Below are positions 7,235 to 15,221 of a stretch of DNA of 15,955 bases, piece by piece. Each line of letters begins with the position of its first letter. Positions within the stretch are counted from its first letter, which is position 1. Source of the stretch: Sphingopyxis sp. Lineage in GTDB: Bacteria; Pseudomonadota; Alphaproteobacteria; Sphingomonadales; Sphingomonadaceae. Made by a program: the position numbers and the translations under genes. Where the stretch lies: positions 1 through 15,955 of the forward strand of contig JAHCKJ010000017.1 in assembly GCA_026125835.1 (NCBI GenBank), given 5' to 3'. A model generated the notes under the pieces. The model was not told the origin of the DNA. It was given only the letters and a program-made list of their open reading frames with translations, and did no database searches.

Positions 7235-8583
7235 TCCGTCCTATCGCCGCCATCGTCCTTGCCGCGGGCAAGGGAACCCGCATGAAATCCGACCTGCACA
7301 AGGTGCTGCACCCGATCGCGGGGCGGCCGATGCTGCTGCATCTGATGGCCAGCATCGATGCGCTGAGCCCCGCGAAAAAAGTGGTGGTCGTCGGCGACAA
7401 GGCCGACCAGCTCGAGGCCGCGCTTGGCGGCACCGCCGATCTGGCGGTGCAGGATCCGCAGCTCGGTACCGGCCACGCGGTGCAGCAGGCGGAAGCCGCA
7501 CTTGCGGGTTTCGACGGCGATGTCCTGATCCTCTATGGCGATGTGCCGTTCGTTCCCGCCGCAACGATGCAGGCGATGATCGACCGGCTCGGCGCCGCCG
7601 ACGCGCCCGCCGTCGTCGTGCTCGCGTTCGAGCCCGCCGATCCGTTGCAATATGGCCGTGTCATCACCGACGGCGATCGCGTCGTGAAAATGGTCGAGCA
7701 CAAGGATGCGACCGACGCAGAACGCGCCGTCAGGCTCTGCAATTCGGGGTTGATGGCGGCGAAGGCGCGCGACCTGTTCGCGCTGCTCGCCCGAGTGACC
7801 GATAACAATGCGGCAAAGGAATTTTATCTCGTCGATATCGTCAACATCGCGAACGCCGACGGGCGTTCGTGTGCGGTGGTCAAAACCGACGCCGACGATG
7901 TCGCGGGGATCAACAGCCGCGCCGAACTCGCCGCGGCAGAGGCCCAGTGGCAGGCGTTCAAGCGCGACGAGGCGATGGCGGGCGGTGCGTCGCTGCGCGC
8001 GCCCGACACGGTCTGGTTCTCGTGGGATACCGAGCTTGGCCGCGACGTGACGATCGAGCCCAATGTCTTTTTCGGCCCCGGCGTAAAGGTCGCCGACAAT
8101 GTCACGATCCGCGCCAACAGCCATATCGAGGGCGCGACGATCGGTTCCGGCTGCGAAGTCGGCCCCTTCGCGCGCCTCCGCCCCGGCACGGTGCTCGGCG
8201 AAAAGGCGAAGATCGGCAATTTTGTCGAAACCAAGAAGGCGGTGCTCGGCAAGGGTGCCAAGGCGAACCACCTGACCTATCTGGGCGATGTGACCGTCGG
8301 CGCGGGCGCCAATATCGGTGCCGGGACGATCACCTGCAATTATGACGGCTATTTCAAATATCAGACGGTGATCGGCGAAAACGCGTTCATCGGGTCGAAC
8401 AGCGCGCTGATCGCCCCGGTCACCATCGGGCGCGACGCGATCGTCGCCGCGGGCAGCGCGGTATCGCGCGACGTCGCCCCCGGTGACCTGCGCATGGTCC
8501 GCGCCGAACAGCTGGTCAAGCCCGGCTGGGCCGACCGCTTCCACGATGCGATGCGCAAGAAAAAGGCGGCGGAGAAGAAATAG
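7231..8583 (+). CDS. glmU: Bifunctional UDP-GlcNAc pyrophosphorylase / glucosamine-1-phosphate acetyltransferase
   Basis: GlmU acetylates glucosamine-1-phosphate with acetyl-CoA and then couples it to UTP, giving UDP-GlcNAc for peptidoglycan and lipopolysaccharide. The 450-residue product is close to the E. coli length. The N-terminal uridyltransferase domain opens with LAAGKGTRMKSDLHKVLHPI (10-29), and LYGDVPF carries the metal-binding Asp. The C-terminal left-handed beta-helix of hexapeptide repeats (from about residue 260) includes NFVETKKAVLGKGAKANHLTYLGD (positions about 330-353), with the acetyltransferase His, and ANIGAGTITCNYDG. The ATG overlaps the nucleotidyltransferase stop (ATGA), so this essential enzyme is translationally coupled to the HPr-rel-A cassette. 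A GNAT gene follows after 4 nt. Confidence 0.98.
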   Translation: MIRPIAAIVLAAGKGTRMKSDLHKVLHPIAGRPMLLHLMASIDALSPAKKVVVVGDKADQLEAALGGTADLAVQDPQLGTGHAVQQAEAALAGFDGDVLILYGDVPFVPAATMQAMIDRLGAADAPAVVVLAFEPADPLQYGRVITDGDRVVKMVEHKDATDAERAVRLCNSGLMAAKARDLFALLARVTDNNAAKEFYLVDIVNIANADGRSCAVVKTDADDVAGINSRAELAAAEAQWQAFKRDEAMAGGASLRAPDTVWFSWDTELGRDVTIEPNVFFGPGVKVADNVTIRANSHIEGATIGSGCEVGPFARLRPGTVLGEKAKIGNFVETKKAVLGKGAKANHLTYLGDVTVGAGANIGAGTITCNYDGYFKYQTVIGENAFIGSNSALIAPVTIGRDAIVAAGSAVSRDVAPGDLRMVRAEQLVKPGWADRFHDAMRKKKAAEKK

Positions 8584-8587
8584 ACCT

Positions 8588-9130
8588 ATGCCCGCGCCCA
8601 CGCTGACCACCGCGCGCCTCGTGCTGCGCCAACTGCGCGCGGACGATGCCGCCGCGCTGTTCCCGCTGTTGTCCGATCCCGAGGTGATGACCTGGTGGTC
8701 GAGCGGCCCGCACCAGTCGCTCGCCGAGACCGCCGATTATGTCAAAGGCAATGCGGCCGCGAACGGGGACTATCTCTGCTGGGCCATCGCCGACGCGGGC
8801 GACGACACCGCGTTGGGCTGGGTAATCCTGATCGACGCCAAGCCCGACGTGAAAGAAATCGGCTATATACTGCGTCGCGATTGCTGGGGCAGCGGCCTTG
8901 CGCGCGAAGCCGTCGCGCGGGTGATCGATTACGGGTTCGGCGACTTGGGATTGCGGCGCATCTTTGCCGACACCGATCCGGAAAACAGCGGATCGATCGC
9001 GCTGCTCGAACGGCTGGGCTTTCAATATGAGGGGCGCCTGCGCATTGAATGGGAATCTCATATCGGGGTACGCGATTCGCTGATCTATGGTCTGCTGCGC
9101 GACGAATGGACAATGGAGACGATGCCATGA
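8588..9130 (+). CDS. GNAT-family N-acetyltransferase (RimJ/RimL-like)
   Basis: The ATG at 8588, four bases after glmU, gives a 180-residue protein that starts exactly where homology begins (TLTTARLVLRQLRADDAAAL). The fold is the Acetyltransf_3/RimJ-RimL type: a beta strand then an acidic segment (DDAAALFPLLSDPEV), motif A EIGYILRRDCWGSGLAREA (90-108) with the acetyl-CoA-binding W-G-x-G-x-A turn, and DTDPENSGSIALLERLGF (128-145) with the Asn typical of motif B. It transfers an acetyl group from acetyl-CoA to an amine; the substrate (protein N-terminus, small amine or antibiotic) cannot be deduced. Its stop overlaps the next gene by ATGA. The position in the glmU operon may be incidental. Confidence 0.92.
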   Translation: MPAPTLTTARLVLRQLRADDAAALFPLLSDPEVMTWWSSGPHQSLAETADYVKGNAAANGDYLCWAIADAGDDTALGWVILIDAKPDVKEIGYILRRDCWGSGLAREAVARVIDYGFGDLGLRRIFADTDPENSGSIALLERLGFQYEGRLRIEWESHIGVRDSLIYGLLRDEWTMETMP

Positions 9131-9441
9131 GCGACCGATACACCGACAAGCCGTTCCTGCGCTTCGTCGATGCCTGGGTGCTAAAGGCGATCGGTCATCT
9201 CGACCCCGCTACCGAAGCCTATTGCAAGGCAATGGTCCCGCAGCTTGAACAGAGCTTCGGCATTGCCGGAAGCTGGGAACAGATCGTCGAGCAGCAGATG
9301 AAATTCGGCCCCGATCTGCCCGCGCAGATCCGCAAGATCTGGACCGATGGTCAGGCGCGGTTCGAAGCAGGTAACGGAATGGCGCCCGATCCGGTGCAAT
9401 TCGCCATGATTTTCGTCGATCGCAACTTTGACCGCGCTTGA
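9127..9441 (+). CDS. Conserved-looking small protein of unknown function (104 aa)
   Basis: I do not recognise this family. The ATG at 9127 overlaps the GNAT stop (ATGA), which supports the start. The 104-residue product is soluble, with no signal peptide or membrane segment. It is mostly predicted helical, with FLRFVDAWVLKAIGHLD (10-26) and PQLEQSFGIAGSWEQIVEQQ (38-57) as the most structured parts, and a charged C-terminus ending in FVDRNFDRA. There are no Cys pairs or catalytic motifs beyond a single Cys33. Its stop codon is embedded in the probable -35 box of the toxin-antitoxin promoter downstream. Tight coupling to the acetyltransferase suggests a related role, which is inference only. 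Confidence 0.72.
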   Translation: MSDRYTDKPFLRFVDAWVLKAIGHLDPATEAYCKAMVPQLEQSFGIAGSWEQIVEQQMKFGPDLPAQIRKIWTDGQARFEAGNGMAPDPVQFAMIFVDRNFDRA

Positions 9442-9465
9442 CATGATATCATGATATGATATCAG
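9438..9465 (+). promoter_or_regulatory. Probable promoter of the toxin-antitoxin operon, predicted leaderless
   Basis: A perfect TTGACA -35 box (9438-9443) is followed, 16 nt later, by TATCAG (9460-9465) as a moderate -10. Transcription would start at about 9472-9473, which is the antitoxin ATG itself. No Shine-Dalgarno sequence precedes that ATG, so the mRNA is predicted to be leaderless. The region is markedly AT-rich against its surroundings. The -10 choice is less secure than the -35. Confidence 0.6.
9444..9464. promoter_or_regulatory. Operator palindrome upstream of the antitoxin
   Basis: A perfect 9-bp inverted repeat, TGATATCAT and ATGATATCA, is separated by GAT. A further near-copy (TATATC at 9466-9471) extends the GATATC pattern towards the start codon. 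The palindrome fills the -35/-10 spacer and reaches the -10, the expected place for a ribbon-helix-helix antitoxin to bind and repress its own operon. Repression by the encoded antitoxin is inferred from family behaviour. Confidence 0.72.
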
Positions 9466-9472
9466 TATATCA

Positions 9473-9850
9473 ATGACTCGAATCCTCGCCGACCTGCCCG
9501 ATGAAGACATCCAATGGCTCGACCAGCTTGCGGCCGAGCAGGGGAAGTCGCGCGCGTCGGTGCTTCGCGATGCCGTTACAGACTATCGGACGCAGTCACG
9601 GGCGTCGCAGGGCAAGGATTGGCTCGATATAGGCTTCGGGGCGTGGAAGGAGCGGGTTGATATCGGCGATTCGGTCGAGTGGCAGCGGCGCGAACGCGCT
9701 GCGTCCACGCGACCATGGGATGACGACTATGAGGAGGTCAAAGCGGAATTTCCCGACCTGTTCGATGCGGAGGACGATCGGCAGCGCCAAATCCATCTTG
9801 ATATGCTGGCAGGAAAATACCCCAAACCAAAAAAGCCCGATTCTCGGTGA
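9473..9850 (+). CDS. Ribbon-helix-helix (CopG/MetJ-like) antitoxin
   Basis: The first ~40 residues form a ribbon-helix-helix domain: strand RILADLP (3-9), helix DEDIQWLDQLAAEQG (10-24) and helix SRASVLRDAVTDY (26-38). This fold binds DNA as a dimer, with the strand in the major groove. The remaining ~85 residues form a long, charged, partly acidic tail (DDDYEEVKAEFPDLFDAEDD, 83-102) ending in KYPKPKKPD. Such tails usually wrap the partner toxin, though at 125 residues this antitoxin is longer than most CopG/VapB partners. The ATG at 9473 follows the operator directly and has no ribosome-binding site. The stop overlaps the toxin start (GTGA). It should neutralise the toxin and autoregulate the operon. 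Confidence 0.85.
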   Translation: MTRILADLPDEDIQWLDQLAAEQGKSRASVLRDAVTDYRTQSRASQGKDWLDIGFGAWKERVDIGDSVEWQRRERAASTRPWDDDYEEVKAEFPDLFDAEDDRQRQIHLDMLAGKYPKPKKPDSR

Positions 9851-10227
9851 GCGGCTTTAGCTTTGATTCAAATATCATCATCGATGCGCTCGCTGGATTT
9901 GATCCGGCGCGCGCAGAGATCGATCGCGCCACCGACTTCGGTTCGCGGGCGTGGATTAGCCGCCTGGTGTGGATCGAGGTGATGTCGAAAGGCGAGGGCG
10001 ACGGCCTGCGTCGCGCCGAAACGCTTCTGTCCGGGTTCAGCGTGGATGAAGTCGATGCCGAAATTGGACGACGCGCTGCTGCTTTGCGGCGCGAACGCGG
10101 TCGGTTGAAAGCGATGGACGCTATCATCCTGGCCACCGCGCTTACCCGCGGGCGCGTGCTCATCACCCGCAATATCAAGGATTTTCCGGCCAACATGCCG
10201 GGCATCCGTGTCCCCTATACGTTCTAA
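9847..10227 (+). CDS. PIN-domain ribonuclease toxin (VapC-like)
   Basis: This 126-residue PIN-domain protein starts at a GTG in a GTGA overlap with the antitoxin. The acidic catalytic residues are all visible: Asp7 in SFDSNIIID, Glu44 in WIEV, Asp91 in LKAMDAIILATA and Asp112 in ITRNIKDF, together with the family Asn109. PIN toxins of the VapC type are Mg-dependent RNases that cleave tRNA or rRNA to arrest translation. The substrate specificity here is unknown. All active-site residues are intact, so the toxin looks functional. The glmS start follows only 18 nt later with no terminator between, so toxin and glmS are probably on one transcript. Confidence 0.92.
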   Translation: MSGFSFDSNIIIDALAGFDPARAEIDRATDFGSRAWISRLVWIEVMSKGEGDGLRRAETLLSGFSVDEVDAEIGRRAAALRRERGRLKAMDAIILATALTRGRVLITRNIKDFPANMPGIRVPYTF

Positions 10228-10245
10228 GACGAAAGCCAGACCCAC

Positions 10246-12065
<1,820 letters not shown>

Positions 12066-12069
<4 letters not shown>

Positions 12070-12479
12070 CCTGGAACACCACCTGTCATTGCGGCGCCGT
12101 CTCGGTGCGGCTCGCCAAGGCGCCCGAGGAAATCGCCGAGTGCAACTGCTCTCTCTGCTTTTCCCACGGCATTCTCTGGGCCTATTATTCGCCGCGCGAT
12201 GTGGTGATCGAGGGCGCGACACGGACCTATAACCGCGCCGATCGTCCGAACCCCAAATCGGACCTGTTTTTTTGCCCGACCTGCGGCTGCGCGACGCACT
12301 GGTCGGCGACCGCGGGGCTGATCGAACGCATGGGGGGATCGGTCGACCTGATGGGCGTCAACATGCGCCTGTTCGCGCCGGAGCAACTGAGCGGGCTGCG
12401 GCTGGTTTTTCCCGACGGGCGCGGCTGGTCAGGCGAGGGGTCGTGGGCTTATGCGCGCGACGCCGGGGTCATGCCCTGA
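12066..12479 (+). CDS. GFA-family zinc-binding protein
   Basis: The start is the GTG at 12066 overlapping the glmS stop (GTGA), giving 137 residues that begin right at the conserved motif. GFA (glutathione-dependent formaldehyde-activating-like) proteins bind two zinc ions through cysteines. Here CHCG (7-10), CNCSLC (26-31) and CPTCGC (70-75) are all present, so both sites look intact. In the founding member Gfa, glutathione condenses with formaldehyde, but most family members have no proven activity. This protein is shorter than Gfa and is best called a family member only. It is coupled to glmS and lies 4 nt before a HAD phosphatase; a functional link to amino-sugar synthesis is not evident. 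Confidence 0.92.
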
Positions 12480-12483
12480 CGCT

Positions 12484-13167
12484 ATGTCCTATGCAGCGGT
12501 GATCTTCGATTTCGACGGCGTCATTGCCGACAGCGAGGTGCGCGCGAATATGTCGCTGTCCGAGAGCCTGACCGCGATCGGGATGCCAGCGACCTATGAC
12601 GAGTGCCTCCGCGACTATTATGGTCATAACTGGCAGGAGACGCAGCGGCGGATCGAGGCGCGCTTTGGGCGTCCGCTTCCCGCCGATTTTCGCGAACAGC
12701 ACCGCGAACGGGCGCGGGGCCGGTTCATGGAAGGGTTCGATGCCGTCCCCGGCGCCGCCGATTTTCTCGCGACGCTGGGGCCGCTGCCGCGCGCGATCGC
12801 CTCGTCGAGCCGCGCCGAATATATCGGCTGGGCGCCCGGCCTGTTCGGGCTCGATCATCATTTCGGCGAGCACATCTACAGCGCCGACGGATGGGATCGC
12901 GGGAAGCCGCATCCCGACATTTATCTCGCGGCGGCCAGGGGGCTGGGCGTCGATCCGGCGCACTGCCTGGCGATCGAGGATTCGCCGGCCGGCGCACAGG
13001 CGGCGCTGGCGGCGGGGATGACCGTGGTGGGTTTTTGCGGTGCCGGACATATCGTCGACCGTGCCGCGCATGGCGATATGCTGCGAGAGGTTGGGGTGCA
13101 CCGGGTTGCATTCACCTTCGCCGGGATTAGCATTGCTGCCGAGGCGGGCACCGTCGCCGCTGGATAA
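12484..13167 (+). CDS. HAD-superfamily phosphatase (beta-phosphoglucomutase/Gph-like subfamily)
   Basis: This 227-residue protein begins at the ATG at 12484, four bases after the GFA gene. All HAD motifs are present: FDFDGVIADSE (8-18) with nucleophile Asp9 and Asp11, ASSSR (106-110) as motif II, GKPHPDIY (140-147) with Lys141 as motif III, and IEDSPAG (164-170) as motif IV. A helical C1 cap lies between motifs I and II (about 18-90), which places it among small-metabolite phosphatases or phosphomutases acting on sugar phosphates or similar substrates. The exact substrate is not readable. A sugar-phosphate substrate would suit the position after glmS, but this is inference. A 48-nt gap follows. 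Confidence 0.93.
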   Translation: MSYAAVIFDFDGVIADSEVRANMSLSESLTAIGMPATYDECLRDYYGHNWQETQRRIEARFGRPLPADFREQHRERARGRFMEGFDAVPGAADFLATLGPLPRAIASSSRAEYIGWAPGLFGLDHHFGEHIYSADGWDRGKPHPDIYLAAARGLGVDPAHCLAIEDSPAGAQAALAAGMTVVGFCGAGHIVDRAAHGDMLREVGVHRVAFTFAGISIAAEAGTVAAG

Positions 13168-13200
13168 GGATCGCGATTCGATCGCGGTCACGCCCCCCCA

Positions 13201-13208
13201 AAGGAGAG
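13201..13208 (+). promoter_or_regulatory. Strong ribosome-binding site for the dienelactone hydrolase-family gene
   Basis: AAGGAGAG lies 7 nt before the ATG at 13216. It favours that ATG over the in-frame ATG at 13258, which sits just upstream of the twin-arginine motif. Most genes in the window have no comparable site because they start inside the previous gene's stop. Confidence 0.75.
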
Positions 13209-13215
13209 AGCCGCT

Positions 13216-14082
13216 ATGTGTACCGAAAAGATGGAAGCCGATCGCGACCGGACAGGAATGCCTGTGGCACGCCGCAGCTTTGCTGCGCTCGCGGGTGCGG
13301 GGGCATTGCTCGCGGCGCTGCCTGCGGGGGCGATGGGTGCGCGGGCAATTGCCGGACGCGACGTGTCGGTTACGGCCCCCGACGGAACGATCGACGCCTA
13401 TTTTGTCGCTCCCAAGGAAGGCAAGCATCCCGGCGTGCTGATCTGGCCCGATATTCGCGGCCTGCGTCCGGCCTTTCGCCTGATGGCCGACCGGCTGGCG
13501 AGCGACGGCTATGCCGTGCTGTGCGTGAACCCCTTCTACCGCTGGGAAAAATCGCCGGTGGTGACCGCGGCCAGCGACTGGGGCGATCCGGCGGTGCGCG
13601 AAAAGCTGTTCGGATACCGGCGCCAGATGGACATCGGAACGACGCAGCGCGATGCCAGCGCGCTGATCCCCTTCCTCGATGCCCAGCCCGAGGTTGACGC
13701 GAACCGCAAACTCGGCGTCACCGGATATTGCATGGGCGGGCCGATGACGATCTGGACTGCCGCGCAGGCACCTTCGCGGATCGGCGCGGCGGCCAGCTTT
13801 CACGGTGGCGGGACCGCGACCGACGGGGACGACAGTCCGCACCTGCTGATCCCGTCGACCGGCGCGGGTTATCTGTTTGCTATCGCCGAAGATGATGATG
13901 CGAAGGATCCGGAGGAAAAGAACCGCCTCGCCGCGATACTGACGCCGCGCGCGCAATGGCACGAGGTCGAGGTCTATCCGGCACAGCACGGCTGGTGCCC
14001 GCCCGACGGCCGCGTCTATGACGAAGCGGCGGCGGAAAAAGCGTGGGGGCGGATGCTGGAGCTGTTCAAGGCGAGCCTTTAG
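13216..14082 (+). CDS. Dienelactone hydrolase-family protein with Tat-like signal
   Basis: This 288-residue alpha/beta hydrolase belongs to the dienelactone hydrolase family. The nucleophile is Cys172 in GYCMGG, the family G-x-C-x-G elbow. A plausible acid is one of the Asp residues in AEDDD (225-229), and the catalytic His is His258 in AQHGW. RRSFAALAGAGALLAAL (19-35) has a twin-arginine motif and hydrophobic stretch ending near AMGA, so export by Tat to the periplasm is likely. The extra ~18 residues before the arginines are common in Tat leaders. Classical dienelactone hydrolases open lactone rings in chloroaromatic degradation, but the family is broad and the substrate here is unknown. 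The 48-nt upstream gap and good ribosome-binding site suggest a separate unit. The stop overlaps the convergent gene's stop by four bases. Confidence 0.88.
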   Translation: MCTEKMEADRDRTGMPVARRSFAALAGAGALLAALPAGAMGARAIAGRDVSVTAPDGTIDAYFVAPKEGKHPGVLIWPDIRGLRPAFRLMADRLASDGYAVLCVNPFYRWEKSPVVTAASDWGDPAVREKLFGYRRQMDIGTTQRDASALIPFLDAQPEVDANRKLGVTGYCMGGPMTIWTAAQAPSRIGAAASFHGGGTATDGDDSPHLLIPSTGAGYLFAIAEDDDAKDPEEKNRLAAILTPRAQWHEVEVYPAQHGWCPPDGRVYDEAAAEKAWGRMLELFKASL

Positions 14083-14672
14083 CCGACGCGCGCGCCGCGA
14101 GGCAGCGCGTCCAGCACGGCCCGCCCGCGCGGAGAGAGGCGGTATCCCACCTCCAGGCTTTCGGTCAGCCCAAGCTCCTTGAGTTTGCGGACGTTCCGCT
14201 TGAGCACGGTCTTTTCTGTAGCAAGCGCGGTTGCGATCGCTCCGGCGGCCAGACCCGGATGATCGGCGATATGCTGCAGGGTAGCGCGCGTCCATCGCCG
14301 CGCCCCCGACTGGTCCAGCTTGGCAAGTTTCCCGGCGATTGCATCGAATTCTGCGGACGACAGGTCAGTTTTCGCGCGCAGGGCCACGCGCCTGTCGGGT
14401 CCGGCGAGGTGAAAGGCGACGCGATATAATTCGCCCGTGCGGCGTTGCCCGAGCTCGGCGAGCAATGCCGCGCGCCCGGCAAAGCCCGCGGCGAACGCTT
14501 CCTGCTCCGAAATCTCGTTTTCTTCGCACCGATCGACGGAATCGATCGCCAGTTCGCCGATCGCGGTGCGCAGCCGACCGCCGGCCTTCACCGTCGGCCT
14601 TCGCCAGCACCGGAACGCCAGCGTGACATCACCGGACTTGATACGGTCGAGGATGGCGGAACGGAACAGCAT
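14079..14672 (-). CDS. ASCH/PUA-like N-terminal domain with C-terminal winged helix, function unknown
   Basis: The 197-residue product has two parts. Residues 1-100 (LFRSAILDRIKSGDVTLAFR, then WRRPTVKAGGRLRT and AIGELAIDSV) resemble an ASCH domain, a PUA-like fold. It shows the I-x-x-G-x-x-T-x-x-x-R pattern and an AAGFAGRAALLAEL helix. Residues 120-190 look like a winged helix-turn-helix (WTRATLQHIADHPGLAAGAI, KTVLKRNVRKLKELGLTES, YRLSPRGRAVLDAL). ASCH domains are thought to bind RNA or nucleotides, and some are RNases, so a nucleic-acid-binding regulator is plausible. No binding target can be named. It lies 20 nt downstream of the DUF411 gene on the same strand, so they may be cotranscribed. 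Its TAA overlaps the TAG of the convergent hydrolase gene, leaving no room for a terminator. Confidence 0.75.
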   Translation of the reverse strand: MLFRSAILDRIKSGDVTLAFRCWRRPTVKAGGRLRTAIGELAIDSVDRCEENEISEQEAFAAGFAGRAALLAELGQRRTGELYRVAFHLAGPDRRVALRAKTDLSSAEFDAIAGKLAKLDQSGARRWTRATLQHIADHPGLAAGAIATALATEKTVLKRNVRKLKELGLTESLEVGYRLSPRGRAVLDALPRGARVG

Positions 14673-14692
14673 GTTGCTTGTCCGCGCCTTTG

Positions 14693-15160
14693 TCAGGGTG
14701 CGTGCGCGGCGCCGCTTGCGGCATAGCTTGCATAAACGCGCTGGCCGCCGGGGCCGAAGGTCATGACCCTATAGGCCTCGCGGTGCTTGCCGTGCTCCAT
14801 GCCGGGCGAGCCGGTTGGCATGCCGCCGACGGCCAGCCCCTTCACGCCCTTCGGTTTTTCGCGGAGCAGGCGGGCGATGTCTTTTGCGGGGACATGGCCC
14901 TCGATCACATAGCCGCCGACCAGCACTGTGTGGCAGCTGCGCAGAGCCTGCGGCACGCCATGTTTGTCCTTGATCGCGGTCATGTCGGGCGAATTGACGA
15001 CGACCGCCTTCTGCCCGAACGCCGCCTTCACCTGTTCCAGCCATTCAAGGCAGCAGCCGCAGCCAGCATCGCGGAACATCACCGGATTGGCGGCATGCGC
15101 CAGGCTGACGGTGGCGGCAAAGGCGGCGAGGGCGAATAAGGTACGGCGGCCCGGGGACAT
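14693..15160 (-). CDS. DUF411-family exported metal-binding protein (probably copper)
   Basis: This 155-residue protein carries a signal peptide (RRTLFALAAFAATVSLAHA, 5-23, cleavage near AHA-ANP), so it is periplasmic. The DUF411 hallmarks follow in order: CGCC (34-37), SCHTVLVGGYVIEGHVPAKDI (positions 75-95, with Cys76-His77) and GLAVGGMPTGSPGME (108-122). Cys34, Cys36, Cys37, Cys76, His77 and the Met-rich GGMP/GME segment are candidate soft-metal ligands. Family members often sit near copper-resistance genes and are thought to handle copper, though no copper genes are in view. AAGGA at 15169-15173 lies 8 nt before the ATG and supports the start. The aldo/keto reductase gene ends 61 nt upstream. 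The C-terminal segment after residue 125 is variable. Confidence 0.92.
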   Translation of the reverse strand: MSPGRRTLFALAAFAATVSLAHAANPVMFRDAGCGCCLEWLEQVKAAFGQKAVVVNSPDMTAIKDKHGVPQALRSCHTVLVGGYVIEGHVPAKDIARLLREKPKGVKGLAVGGMPTGSPGMEHGKHREAYRVMTFGPGGQRVYASYAASGAAHAP

Positions 15161-15221
15161 GACAGGATTCCTTGTTGGGTTCAGGCGAAGATTAGCAGCC
15201 CCGGCGCGCGCCGCAAGCGGC

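Noticed and set aside
7156..8610. Long minus-strand open frame opposite glmU (484 codons)
   Set aside because: It mirrors the codon periodicity of glmU in high-GC DNA, is rich in Arg/Asp/His and resembles no protein family.
10228..10245. glmS ribozyme or riboswitch
   Set aside because: The gap before glmS is 18 nt, far too short, and glmS ribozymes are typical of Gram-positive bacteria.
13172..13186. CGCGAT/ATCGCG hairpin after the HAD gene as a terminator
   Set aside because: The stem is only six pairs and no T-run follows; CGATCG-type words are common in this DNA.
12469..14295. 608-codon minus-strand open frame opposite the HAD and hydrolase genes
   Set aside because: Both plus-strand genes have complete catalytic motifs, and the antisense frame crosses the gap between them with no recognisable domain.
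15210..15221. GCCGC/GCGGC hairpin just after the aldo/keto reductase stop as a terminator
   Set aside because: The stem is short and the following minus-strand sequence is GC-rich rather than T-rich, so termination is not supported.
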